A stretch of 49,498 bases of DNA from Chryseobacterium flavum (lineage in GTDB: Bacteria > Bacteroidota > Bacteroidia > Flavobacteriales > Weeksellaceae): contig NZ_QNUE01000025.1 in the NCBI RefSeq assembly GCF_003385595.1, positions 1 through 49,498 on the forward strand, given 5' to 3'. The notes below the pieces were generated by a model. That model had not been told where the DNA came from and searched no databases. It saw only the letters and a list, made by a program, of their open reading frames with translations. This document shows positions 24,894 to 32,979 of the stretch, one piece after another; position 1 is the first letter of the stretch; the number at the start of each line of letters is the position of its first letter. A program made the translations under genes and the position numbers.

Positions 24894-25298
24894 TTAGCTT
24901 AAAGGCCAAAGTCCCTCATAGGATGAATTTCCGTAAGTAATACTTTCAGCACTTACAACAAAACTGATCAGCATATTATTACTGTCTAAAGCATCAAAAT
25001 CTACCTCATGCTGAATGACATATCCATTTTCCCATTTCAGGGTAATCAATGTCCCTTCTTCATGAGATTTATTGAAATTAATTTCTCCACTTGTAGGTTT
25101 ATATTTACTGTTCAGTAAACTTTCCAGAACATCAGATTTCTCTGTTGCCTCAATGGTTACCTTAATCAAAGCATTTGACGGATCAGATGCTACACGTCCT
25201 GAAACATCTGTAGATCTTGACACACTGTAATTAAGCTTTAACAACTTTTGACCTTCACCTCCATTGAATTTTAAGATTCCTCTTGAATTTCCTGCCAT
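24894..25298 (-). CDS. tssD: Type VI secretion tube protein TssD (Hcp)
   Basis: A 134-residue Hcp of the Bacteroidetes type. Features are the N-terminal AGNSRGILKFNGGEGQKLLK, the central YKPTSGEINFNKSHEEGT and a C-terminal VSAESITYGNSSYEG. Hcp rings stack into the inner tube on which VgrG sits. It is the first gene of the island, with its own -7 box and a terminator before vgrG. Confidence 0.95.
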   Translation of the reverse strand: MAGNSRGILKFNGGEGQKLLKLNYSVSRSTDVSGRVASDPSNALIKVTIEATEKSDVLESLLNSKYKPTSGEINFNKSHEEGTLITLKWENGYVIQHEVDFDALDSNNMLISFVVSAESITYGNSSYEGLWPLS

Positions 25299-25349
25299 AT
25301 TCTTAAATTTTATTCCTTAATAATTATCCCGTATATAGGATTTATATAA

Positions 25350-25357
25350 CAAAGATA
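25350..25357 (-). promoter_or_regulatory. Candidate -7 box for hcp
   Basis: TATCTTTG on the minus strand, about 52 bases upstream of the hcp ATG, fits TANNTTTG exactly. No TTG lies 17-23 bases further upstream, so the -33 element is weak or different. Confidence 0.45.
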
Positions 25358-25472
25358 GACTTCATGTTCTAATCTAAAAAGTTTTTAGTCAACAGATTCA
25401 TAAATTGTAGTAGTTCTACGACTTTTTTAACAGCTATTACCAAGAATAGCACGGATATACTCTTCGAATCGA

Positions 25473-25763
25473 TCAGGAAAATAACGTGCTGTGCCTGTAC
25501 ACATAAGAGGTAATCATAATCATCAGATTAATCAATGCCATAAACAGCAATACTGTTGTATATTTTCTTTTCCTGTCAATAAAGCTTATGCCAAGTAAAC
25601 AAAAAAACAACAATAAAGTATACACTGCAGGATACATTTCAAATGCTTCGGTAAACCGCCCTTCGAAGACCAGCATAACCGCTCTCTGTGCTCCGCATCC
25701 GAGACATTCCACCCCCAGAAATTTTTTACTGGGACAGGTCAGCATAAAATCTTCTATATCCAT
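25473..25763 (-). CDS. DUF2752 membrane protein
   Basis: A 96-residue DUF2752 protein. The family signature CPSKKFLGVECLGCGAQRA lies at residues 10-28 with three cysteines. Two membrane helices follow (about 46-60 and 69-87). Function is unknown. It starts 21 bases after the upstream reductase gene, so it may share its transcript. Confidence 0.88.
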   Translation of the reverse strand: MDIEDFMLTCPSKKFLGVECLGCGAQRAVMLVFEGRFTEAFEMYPAVYTLLLFFCLLGISFIDRKRKYTTVLLFMALINLMIMITSYVYRHSTLFS

Positions 25764-25784
25764 CTGTACAGCTATAGTTTTTGA

Positions 25785-26837
25785 TTATGACGAGATCTTA
25801 GCTCTGGTATACTGATGTGGAAAAAAACAATCCTCTTTCATCTCAAATGAGCCCTGTACAGCCATATATGGGTTTCTCAGAATTTCTCTTGCGATGAAAA
25901 TAAGGTCTGCATCTCCTTTCTGAAGAATTTCTTCAGCCTGTTCCACTTTGGTGATCAAACCTACAGCACCCGTTCTGATATCACCCTCATTTTTTACCTG
26001 AGAAGAAAATGGGACCTGATAACCGTCAAAAACAGAAATTTTAGCGCCGTGAATATTTCCTCCGCTTGATACATCCACAAGATCCACGGAATGTTCTTTT
26101 AAAATTTTCGCCAATGCCACACTATTTTCAATATCCCATCCGTTTTCAGCATATTCCGTACCGGATATTCTTACAAAAAGTGCCGTGTTTTCATTCAATT
26201 CTTCGTTTACAGCATCTACAATTTCAAGGAGAAACCTGATCCTGTTTTCAAAGTCTCCACCATATTCATCTGTTCTAATATTGGAAAGAGGAGACAAAAA
26301 CTGATGAATAAGATATCCGTGTGCTCCATGAATTTCAATAATATCAAAACCTGCTTTTACAGCTCTCGCGGCAGCATTTTTAAAGTTTTGTACAATTTCT
26401 TTTATCTCTGCCACACTTAATGCATGTGGAATTCTTTCAGACGGATGATAAGGTATTGAGCTCGGAGCTACAGTTTCCCAGCCTTCCTCGATGGAGATTT
26501 GTTTATTATTCCAGGTCGATCCTTTTCTTCCTGCATGGGCCAGCTGTATCCCTATTTTACTCTCTGAATTGCTGTGAATAAAATCAACAATTTTCCCCAG
26601 CTTTTCTGCCTGATCATCATTCCATATTCCCATGCAATGATTGGTGATTCTTCCTTTCGGTTCAACTCCTGTAGCTTCAACAATGATAAGTCCTGTTCCT
26701 CCCTGTGCCCTGCTTCCATAATGAACAAAATGAAAATCGTTTGCCATTCCGTCATTACAGGAATACATGCACATCGGGGACATCACCCATCGGTTTTTCA
26801 ACTCTACATTTCTGAATTTTATTGGTGTATACAGCAT
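25785..26837 (-). CDS. namA: NADPH dehydrogenase of the old yellow enzyme family (YqjM/NamA type)
   Basis: A 350-residue FMN-dependent ene-reductase. It has the typical start LYTPIKFRNVELKNRWVMSPMCMYS, the substrate-binding HGAHGYLIHQFLSPLSN motif and the FMN phosphate loop near the C terminus (ADLIFIAREILRNPY). The cysteine in MSPMCMYS is the redox-tuning residue of the YqjM class. It reduces activated C=C bonds with NADPH; the physiological substrate is unknown. Confidence 0.92.
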   Translation of the reverse strand: MLYTPIKFRNVELKNRWVMSPMCMYSCNDGMANDFHFVHYGSRAQGGTGLIIVEATGVEPKGRITNHCMGIWNDDQAEKLGKIVDFIHSNSESKIGIQLAHAGRKGSTWNNKQISIEEGWETVAPSSIPYHPSERIPHALSVAEIKEIVQNFKNAAARAVKAGFDIIEIHGAHGYLIHQFLSPLSNIRTDEYGGDFENRIRFLLEIVDAVNEELNENTALFVRISGTEYAENGWDIENSVALAKILKEHSVDLVDVSSGGNIHGAKISVFDGYQVPFSSQVKNEGDIRTGAVGLITKVEQAEEILQKGDADLIFIAREILRNPYMAVQGSFEMKEDCFFPHQYTRAKISS

Positions 26838-26938
26838 TTTATCTTAAATAATTTCCGGTTATGTTTCTATGAAGAATAAATATTGCCCACTTCATTAAAA
26901 AGAACTAATTTTACCCCCCTTTTTTAGTCATACAATAT

Positions 26939-27421
26939 ATGAAAAAAGACATACAGATCAGTTACGAATATTTTAAAAACAGTAGTGAACTGAACGATAT
27001 AGAAAACCAATTGTTTGCCAGGGCCAAAGAGGCACGCGAAAATGCTTATGCACCCTATTCCCAGTTTCTGGTAGGATGTTCCGTCTTACTAGAAAATGGT
27101 GAGATCTATTCCGGAAACAATCAGGAAAATGCAGCCTATCCATCGGGACTTTGTGCCGAACGAACCACTCTTTTCTGGGTAGCGGCAAATTTCCCGGATG
27201 TGAAAATAAAGAAAATTTTTGTGGTAGGCGGACCAAAGGAATTTCATGAGAGCAATCCTCCGATACCTCCATGCGGGGCCTGCCGGCAGAGTTTGATAGA
27301 GTATGAAACCAAGCAAAACGAAAACATTGATCTTTACTTTTCAAGCATGAATGAAGAAGTGGTAAAGGTACATGCGGTAAAAGATTTGCTTCCTTTTTAT
27401 TTTGATTCAACTTTTTTGTAG
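26939..27421 (+). CDS. cdd: Cytidine deaminase
   Basis: A 160-residue zinc cytidine deaminase. C72 and E74 in SGLCAERTTLF and C112/C115 in PPCGACRQSL form the catalytic Glu and the three-cysteine zinc site of the small tetrameric class. The N-terminal AKEARENAYAPYSQFLVG is also typical. It converts (deoxy)cytidine to (deoxy)uridine in pyrimidine salvage. It is a stand-alone plus-strand gene between minus-strand units. Confidence 0.95.
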   Translation: MKKDIQISYEYFKNSSELNDIENQLFARAKEARENAYAPYSQFLVGCSVLLENGEIYSGNNQENAAYPSGLCAERTTLFWVAANFPDVKIKKIFVVGGPKEFHESNPPIPPCGACRQSLIEYETKQNENIDLYFSSMNEEVVKVHAVKDLLPFYFDSTFL

Positions 27422-27450
27422 AAAATAAAAAAGACTTATTTGAGAGCAAT

Positions 27451-27496
27451 AAAATTAAAAATGTTGTTTCTGATCAGAAACAACATTTTTAATTTT
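27451..27496. terminator. Perfect 46-base palindrome, bidirectional terminator
   Basis: The 23-base arms are exactly complementary about a centre at 27473/27474 (central TGATCA). It stands between the convergent cdd (plus) and barstar (minus) genes, with A- and T-rich outer arms, so it should end both transcripts. Confidence 0.92.
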
Positions 27497-27500
27497 AATT

Positions 27501-27803
27501 TTATTCTTCCGACTCTTCTTCGTCGTCTTCATATTGTTCGAGATAGTAGCTGAAACTAAAGTCTTCCACTTCTTCCTCTGCATCTTCCAGGGTTGTTAAA
27601 AGATCTTCAAAAATCTCAAGCTGGTCTACTGTCATATTGACGAATTCCATGTGGAGCGGCATCTCAAGAGTTCCGGTAATCGTATCATAAAGGGCATCAA
27701 GATTATCCCCGAAATGTTCCGGAAGCTGAATTTTCTCTTTTAGCTGGGTATAAAAATCTTCATAATCACCTATATCCGTGAAGTCTATATATATTGTTTT
27801 CAT
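27501..27803 (-). CDS. Barstar family ribonuclease inhibitor
   Basis: A 100-residue barstar-like protein. LPEHFGDNLDALYD (residues 28-40) matches the barnase-contact helix of barstar; D36 and D40 correspond to barstar D35 and D39. The C-terminal tail is strikingly acidic (EDDEEESEE), longer than in barstar. The start overlaps the archaemetzincin stop by 4 bases (ATGA). It should neutralise in the cytoplasm the barnase-type RNase encoded two genes upstream. Confidence 0.92.
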   Translation of the reverse strand: MKTIYIDFTDIGDYEDFYTQLKEKIQLPEHFGDNLDALYDTITGTLEMPLHMEFVNMTVDQLEIFEDLLTTLEDAEEEVEDFSFSYYLEQYEDDEEESEE

Positions 27804-28420
27804 ATCAAATTAAATTTCCAATTTTTATTCTTTAAAAAAAACTTGCACTTTCTGCAAAAATCAGTTTCTTCATCTGTTGGGTTTTTGCCTTCCGCATCCC
27901 TCATAAAACATTTTTTTTCAGGGCAATGTGGCAACCCTTGTGTATGACCAAGTTCATGAATGGCTATCTTAAAAAACTGCTCATCCTGATTTTTTTTGCT
28001 CAGCCTGAATTTTGACGCCACACAGGCTTTTCCCGGCCTGTATCCAAGTCCCATTATTCCGAAATCTTTAATTTTCCCTCTTGAAGCACTTATATCTTTT
28101 GAAGTTAAACCAATAGTTACAAAACCGCTTTTTGTCCTTTTACTGAGAAATTTAATAATTGAATCAGCTCTGTATCGGTTTCTTTCCTGATAATAAGTAT
28201 TCTCCGGAAAATCAATAGGTTCCAGCACCTTCACATTCGGGTATACATTTCTTATGCCTTCAGCTACTGTTTCCAGACTTTCAGGTGTAACATCCTTAAA
28301 AGGCTGAATAAGTATTGTTACAGCAGGTTTTTCCTCTTTCTGTATCACTTGCTTTTTCTCCGAACATGCAAGTATTAAAATTAAAACTGCAGTAAGGCAA
28401 AAAAAAATATTATTTTTCAA
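27800..28420 (-). CDS. Archaemetzincin-type lipoprotein metallopeptidase
   Basis: A 206-residue protein with lipobox LACS (C19), so it is lipid-anchored outside the cytoplasm. The zinc site reads HELGHTQGLPHC: H155, E156, H159 and H165. It continues with C166, C171, M173 and a late C189/C192 pair (FCRKCKFF), the four-cysteine second zinc site that defines archaemetzincins. It is coupled to barstar by a 4-base overlap and lies 87 bases after the barnase-like gene. The substrate is unknown. Placement between toxin and inhibitor is unusual. Confidence 0.9.
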   Translation of the reverse strand: MKNNIFFCLTAVLILILACSEKKQVIQKEEKPAVTILIQPFKDVTPESLETVAEGIRNVYPNVKVLEPIDFPENTYYQERNRYRADSIIKFLSKRTKSGFVTIGLTSKDISASRGKIKDFGIMGLGYRPGKACVASKFRLSKKNQDEQFFKIAIHELGHTQGLPHCPEKKCFMRDAEGKNPTDEETDFCRKCKFFLKNKNWKFNLI

Positions 28421-28507
28421 AATTAAGATTTATAATTATTTTGATGCAAATGCTGTACATTCATTGGGAAGATTCATGGAACAAAATAACAGCTGTCTGT
28501 ATTCAAC

Positions 28508-29005
28508 CTATTGTTTTTCGAAACTCTTATAATGGTTCTTTGTCAGGTAAACCTCTCCATCTGGAGTATAAATAATCCGGTCTGCATTTCTGGTGCCACA
28601 GTGATAGTTTACATCTGCTTCAAAATATTTTTCTCCGTCCGGAAGCTTTCTTTCCCTGTTGCCGAATTTATCTCCTCCAATAGCCTTTCCCGGAAGCACT
28701 TCACAGAGATTCCCTTTTGACGGATTCCATCCCTGCCTTCTTGCTTCACCTTTTGTGATATAATAATCCGGTAATTTATGATTTTGCTTCACATACGCAA
28801 TTACTTTCTTCTCTTCTGTCAGTTCGTCTATAGAAATTTGTACCTCTGAAGTTCCTGCAGAAGCACTACCATAACTAATGGTTTCTGATTTCGAATGTAC
28901 CTGTTCTTTCTTATCCTCAATAAAATTCTTGTAGATATACATTACAGACATTCCAAAGAGAAGTCCCAGGCACATGAAAAGTACGGCTCTTATTTTACTG
29001 TTCAT
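28508..29005 (-). CDS. Membrane-anchored barnase family ribonuclease
   Basis: A 165-residue protein with an N-terminal membrane anchor (residues 6-25) and a barnase-type guanyl-specific RNase domain at 68-165. All catalytic positions are present with the spacing of barnase: K85 (K27), E129 (E73), R139 (R83), R143 (R87) and H158 (H102), along with HKLPDYYITK and the GNRERKLP loop. C101 and C136 could form a disulfide. The topology suggests the RNase faces the periplasm or is released outside. A barstar lies downstream. Confidence 0.92.
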   Translation of the reverse strand: MNSKIRAVLFMCLGLLFGMSVMYIYKNFIEDKKEQVHSKSETISYGSASAGTSEVQISIDELTEEKKVIAYVKQNHKLPDYYITKGEARRQGWNPSKGNLCEVLPGKAIGGDKFGNRERKLPDGEKYFEADVNYHCGTRNADRIIYTPDGEVYLTKNHYKSFEKQ

Positions 29006-29084
29006 AATAAATTTGCATTAATGTAACAATGTACCCATATAACAGTAAGAAAACACAAACATTTGCAAACTGTTGCATGGCATC

Positions 29085-29876
29085 TTATGCCTTCCATTCT
29101 TCAGGAATATCACAAATCGGGATAGGATCCATTTTATGCTTTGCTGCTTTATGCATTCTGTCGAAGATCAGGAATACTTCCTTATCCCTTCCTTCGTAGT
29201 CTTCTGCTGTTTTGGTTCCGTATTCTTTCTGGATTTTTTCCAGTTCCGGATATGTGGCTCCGATCTGTTGTTCATCGGTCCGGTCTACATCCCAAAGCCC
29301 ATCGGTAGGAATAGCTTCCTGAATACTCCTGATCAGGTTTAATCCTTTGGCCAGGGTGTAAACTTCTGTTTTATAAAGATCTGCAATCGGGGAAACATCT
29401 ACTCCACCATCTCCATATTTTGTATAGAACCCGATTCCGAAATCTTCAACTTTATTTCCGGTTCCACATACTAAAAGTCCGTTCAGCTGGCCATAATAAT
29501 AAAGAGTAAGCATTCTAAGACGTGCTCTTGTATTGGCAAAGGTCAAATTCTCATTTGGATACACCTCACCGTTTACATGGAAGGTTTTATAGATCTCTTC
29601 AAAAGCCGGCGTAAGATTTACCGATATTGTTTCTACATTGGGGAATCTGGATTTAAGGTCATTCATATGATCCTGTGCACAATCTACCTGATCGGCTTTC
29701 TGGCGGATCGGCATCCCGATCAGCAACGTTTTCATGCCCGTCATTGCTGCCAGTGTAGAAACCACTCCTGAATCTACTCCTCCTGAAACCCCGATTACAT
29801 ATCCGTTTACTTTGGCATTTGTAGCATAATCCTTTAACCAGTTTACAATGTGATCTATTACTTTTTGTGTCTGCAT
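29085..29876 (-). CDS. nadE: NAD+ synthase (ammonia-dependent)
   Basis: A 263-residue NAD synthase that makes NAD from deamido-NAD, ATP and ammonia. The ATP pyrophosphatase loop SGGVDS lies at residues 31-36. VCGTGNKVEDFGIGFYTKYGDGGVD and ISVNLTPAFEE are also typical. There is no glutaminase domain. A nadE near gldB/gldC is the arrangement known from other Flavobacteriia. Confidence 0.96.
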   Translation of the reverse strand: MQTQKVIDHIVNWLKDYATNAKVNGYVIGVSGGVDSGVVSTLAAMTGMKTLLIGMPIRQKADQVDCAQDHMNDLKSRFPNVETISVNLTPAFEEIYKTFHVNGEVYPNENLTFANTRARLRMLTLYYYGQLNGLLVCGTGNKVEDFGIGFYTKYGDGGVDVSPIADLYKTEVYTLAKGLNLIRSIQEAIPTDGLWDVDRTDEQQIGATYPELEKIQKEYGTKTAEDYEGRDKEVFLIFDRMHKAAKHKMDPIPICDIPEEWKA

Positions 29877-29887
29877 CGTTTATATTT

Positions 29888-30418
29888 TTAATCTGTTCCA
29901 AATTCCTGTGGATATTTCACCACTCCTTTTATATTTTTTAATCCGTCTTTTACCAGTTCTATAGCCATTCCGTTTTCCTCCGGAATCTCAAACGGAAAAG
30001 AAATTCCAAAATTACTGGTTTTTTCGTAACCAAACCTAGGATAATATTTTTCATGACCGATAAGGATAACCGATGAATATCCAAGATTTTCAGCAATTGT
30101 GTGTCCTTCCTGAATAAGCTTTGCACCCACTCCTCTGTTCTGAAACTCAGGTTTAACAGAAACAGGGGCTAAAGCAAGGGATACATAAGATTCCGGACCG
30201 TTCTCTATCGTAATCCTGGTAAACAGAATATGGCCTGCAATTTCTCCGTTTTCATTTTCTGCCACTAATGATAATTCAGGAATAAAGGCATCTGATCTTC
30301 TTAGTTTTTCCACCAGAAAATGCTCCTGATGATCGCTGTGCTCAATATTTTTAAAAGCATCCTTTATCAGAAAGAATACCTGTTTATAATCTTCTTCTTT
30401 TTCCTGTCTTATTTTCAT
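29888..30418 (-). CDS. GNAT N-acetyltransferase
   Basis: A 176-residue single GNAT domain. The acetyl-CoA pyrophosphate loop is VKPEFQNRGVGAKLIQEG, followed by a long beta-strand/His motif (VILIGHEKYYPRFGYEK) typical of the YhbS-like branch. The substrate is unknown. Its start overlaps the stop of the next acetyltransferase upstream by 4 bases (ATGA-type), and it ends 11 bases before nadE, so the three are one transcription unit. Confidence 0.9.
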   Translation of the reverse strand: MKIRQEKEEDYKQVFFLIKDAFKNIEHSDHQEHFLVEKLRRSDAFIPELSLVAENENGEIAGHILFTRITIENGPESYVSLALAPVSVKPEFQNRGVGAKLIQEGHTIAENLGYSSVILIGHEKYYPRFGYEKTSNFGISFPFEIPEENGMAIELVKDGLKNIKGVVKYPQEFGTD

Positions 30419-30945
30419 AAAATCCCTGAATATTTTTCACGTTTAAGTTCATACCAGAAACACAACACTCCGGACTCCATAAACTCTCCGTTTTTTTCAA
30501 ATCCCAGTTTTCTCAGAATGTGATTGGAACCTGTATTTCCAGAATCAGCATAGGCATAGACCGCATCTGTATTCAGTTCATTAAAACCATAATCCAGTGA
30601 CAATTTAGCGGCTTCCATTGCATAGCCTTTTCCCCAGAATTCAGGGATATAACGATAACCCAGATCCAGGGTATTCACATACCCGTTGACAGGTATGGTT
30701 AGTAGCTTTAGCCCACTCCAACCAATAAACAATCCGCTTTTCTTCTCAATCACAGCCAATCTTCCAACACCATTTTCTTTGTATTGCTTTTGAATCATCC
30801 TGATGATCTCCCTTGATTCTTCAATATTCTTAACCGGAGTCCCGAGATACTTCATTACCTCCGGATCAGAGTCCATCAGAAACATCCGGTCAACATCTGC
30901 TTCCTCAAGCTTCCTTAAAATCAGCCTTTCACTTTCCAGTCTCAT
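30415..30945 (-). CDS. RimJ/RimL-type GNAT acetyltransferase
   Basis: A 176-residue protein that begins LESERLILRKLEEADVDRMF, the typical start of the RimJ/RimL branch. The CoA loop is in YIPEFWGKGYAMEAAKL, and the C-terminal NHILRKLGFEKNGEF is also characteristic. The family acetylates protein N termini or small amines; the target here is unknown. It is followed by the next GNAT gene with a 4-base overlap. Confidence 0.92.
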   Translation of the reverse strand: MRLESERLILRKLEEADVDRMFLMDSDPEVMKYLGTPVKNIEESREIIRMIQKQYKENGVGRLAVIEKKSGLFIGWSGLKLLTIPVNGYVNTLDLGYRYIPEFWGKGYAMEAAKLSLDYGFNELNTDAVYAYADSGNTGSNHILRKLGFEKNGEFMESGVLCFWYELKREKYSGIL

Positions 30946-30954
30946 AGTATCTGT

Positions 30955-31590
30955 TTATTCTTCGGTTCCAAATATAGTAACATCAGTTTTTATTCCTTTA
31001 TTTATATCTGATTCTTTCATATTATTTCCGGCAACATTTACAGTTTGTAAAACAGGATTTCTTGAAATGTCAAGTTTTTGAATCTTATTATGTTCTACAT
31101 TCAGTCTTCTCAGCTTTTTAAGCTGAGTAAGATCAATTATTTTTAGCTGATTTAAAGATAATGTTAACTGGTCAATACCAGGAGTTCCTTTCAATGAAAT
31201 TGTTTCCAAAAGATTATTATCCAGATATAGTGAAGCCAGATTTTTAAGATTTTCAGTTTTTACTGATGAGGTTTTACATCCGGTGCAGGAGAACAATTCC
31301 AGCTTCTCCAGATTATTGATCGTTATACTGGGAATTGCATTATCATCCAAAACAATCATTTTCACATTACGGAACAAGCCTGAATCATCAGCTGATGTAA
31401 TTCCTTTCTGTGTCAGAAATAAGTTGGTAACAGCTTCTGCTTCCTGTTGTTCCAACATTCCATCCTTATTCAGATCGAAATTTTCAAGTACTGCTTTTTC
31501 AAAATTTTTATCTTTAAATTCAAGCTTCTGCCCATAGAAAAAAGAAATTACTGTAATAAGATAAAGTGTGGCAAATAATTTTATTTTCAT
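30955..31590 (-). CDS. Exported EF-hand and leucine-rich-repeat protein
   Basis: About 211 residues. A signal peptide (MKIKLFATLYLITVISFFYGQ) precedes an EF-hand loop DLNKDGMLEQQE (D40, N42, D44, E51 counted from the first Met of MMKIK). It is followed by 5-6 short leucine-rich repeats at about 75-205 (units such as NLASLYLDNNLLETISLKG and KKLRRLNVEHNKIQKLDI). It is likely a surface or periplasmic binding protein. It reads divergently from gldB with about 50 bases between starts. Confidence 0.85.
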   Translation of the reverse strand: MKIKLFATLYLITVISFFYGQKLEFKDKNFEKAVLENFDLNKDGMLEQQEAEAVTNLFLTQKGITSADDSGLFRNVKMIVLDDNAIPSITINNLEKLELFSCTGCKTSSVKTENLKNLASLYLDNNLLETISLKGTPGIDQLTLSLNQLKIIDLTQLKKLRRLNVEHNKIQKLDISRNPVLQTVNVAGNNMKESDINKGIKTDVTIFGTEE

Positions 31591-31612
31591 CATTAATTGT
31601 CTTTTTAATCCT

Positions 31613-31620
31613 TATTTTTG
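31613..31620 (+). promoter_or_regulatory. Candidate -7 box for gldB
   Basis: TATTTTTG fits TANNTTTG and lies about 25 bases upstream of the gldB ATG at 31645. A TTG at 31597-31599 is nearer (13-base spacer) than usual, so only the -7 box is claimed. Confidence 0.4.
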
Positions 31621-31644
31621 TAAACTTAATTTCATGTAAAAATA

Positions 31645-32628
31645 ATGAAGATTTTTAGATTTATTGTGCTTTCTTCTGTTTTAGTTTTAACATTGGATTC
31701 CTGTAAAAAAGATCCGGAAAACCAATGGAAAATTGAGGTAAAAGATACTGCTGAAAAAATTGAAATGACAGATATTTCAAAGGAATTTTATGATCCGAAG
31801 ATTCCCTTAGAGCAGTTTAAAGCTAAATTTCCATGGTTTCAGGGAACGGTTTCTGATACGGATTTCGGGAAAAGAAGAACTGATGCAGAGGAAATAAAGA
31901 TCTATCAAGAAGCCATTGGAAAAATTGACATCGTAAAACTTCAAAAAGAGCTGCAGGATTTGTTTTCACATATCAGACATTATTTCCCGCAATTCAAGAG
32001 CCCTAAAGTGTATTTGTTTTCATCAGCATTACAAATGGTTCAGGATCCTATTCTGTACAATTCAGAAAAAAACCTGCTTTTTATTGATGTTACCGGATTT
32101 ATGGGAGATGGTAACGCAAACTATAAAGGGCTGGAACTTTATTTTCAGAAATCAATGAATCCACAGAATATTGTTCCTAAGGTGTCACAGGTTTTTGCAG
32201 AAAATATTGTAACAGAGTCACCGGATCATCAGAAATTTATTGATCAGATGATACTAAACGGAAAAGTAATGATTCTCCAGGATGCTTTCTTACCTGATTT
32301 TCCTGATTACCTGAAAATAAATTATACCCAAAAACAATACGAGTGGGCCTTATCCAATGAAGCGAATATCTGGAATTATTTCGTGGAAAGTAACCTGATC
32401 TTTGGAGATGATCCGAGATTAGGGGAACGTTTTATTGCTCCCGGGCCATTTTCAAAGTTTTATACGGAGATTGACAATGAATCTTCTCCTCAGATCGGAA
32501 TTTTTACCGGCTGGCAGATCTGTAAGGCTTATCTTAAAGAAAAACCGGAAACCAAACTGACGGACTTTCTGAAAATGGATGCAACAACAATTTTTAATGA
32601 ATCCGGTTATAAGCCAAAACTTAAATAG
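31645..32628 (+). CDS. gldB: Gliding motility lipoprotein GldB
   Basis: A 327-residue lipoprotein with lipobox cysteine in LDSC (C20). It matches GldB by length, the early FPWFQGTVSDTDFGKRRTD motif and the C-terminal FTGWQICKAYLKEKPETKL region. GldB is required for gliding and for type IX secretion in Flavobacteriia. It is followed by gldC 27 bases on, as in F. johnsoniae. The type IX substrate at 10216 would depend on this system. Confidence 0.92.
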   Translation: MKIFRFIVLSSVLVLTLDSCKKDPENQWKIEVKDTAEKIEMTDISKEFYDPKIPLEQFKAKFPWFQGTVSDTDFGKRRTDAEEIKIYQEAIGKIDIVKLQKELQDLFSHIRHYFPQFKSPKVYLFSSALQMVQDPILYNSEKNLLFIDVTGFMGDGNANYKGLELYFQKSMNPQNIVPKVSQVFAENIVTESPDHQKFIDQMILNGKVMILQDAFLPDFPDYLKINYTQKQYEWALSNEANIWNYFVESNLIFGDDPRLGERFIAPGPFSKFYTEIDNESSPQIGIFTGWQICKAYLKEKPETKLTDFLKMDATTIFNESGYKPKLK

Positions 32629-32655
32629 AAAATTAGAATTTAGAAAAATAGAAAA

Positions 32656-32979
32656 ATGAGAAAGACTCAGATTACGATAGATGTAGAGCTGGACGAAAAC
32701 CATATCCCGGAAAACATCACCTGGAATGCACAAGACGGAGGAATTGAAAAGGAAGAAACCAAGGCAACAATGATTTCTGTCTGGGATGATAAAACCATGG
32801 AAGCCCTAAGAATTGACCTTTGGACTAAAGAAATGCCTGTAGATCAGATGAAGATGTTTATCCACCAGATTTTGATTTCTTTGGGAAATACTTACCAGAG
32901 GGCAACAGGAGAAGAAGATGTAGCTCAGTGGATGGAAGAAGTTGCAGAGGAATTTGCCGTAAAATCTGCTATAAAGTAA
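32656..32979 (+). CDS. gldC: Gliding motility protein GldC
   Basis: A 107-residue soluble protein with the GldC pattern: RKTQITIDVELDENHIPENI at the start, LWTKEMPVDQMKMFIHQIL in the middle and MEEVAEEFAVK at the end. GldC assists gliding but is not essential for it in F. johnsoniae. It is in an operon with gldB. Confidence 0.92.
   Translation: MRKTQITIDVELDENHIPENITWNAQDGGIEKEETKATMISVWDDKTMEALRIDLWTKEMPVDQMKMFIHQILISLGNTYQRATGEEDVAQWMEEVAEEFAVKSAIK

Noticed and set aside
22822..25298. VgrG and Hcp as prophage tail genes
   Set aside because: VgrG and Hcp resemble phage tail spike and tube, but no capsid, terminase, integrase or lysis genes are near, and the cargo genes are those of type VI secretion.
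26973..27449. 158-codon minus-strand frame over cdd
   Set aside because: It lies opposite a clear cytidine deaminase with all zinc residues; the frame itself shows no family features.
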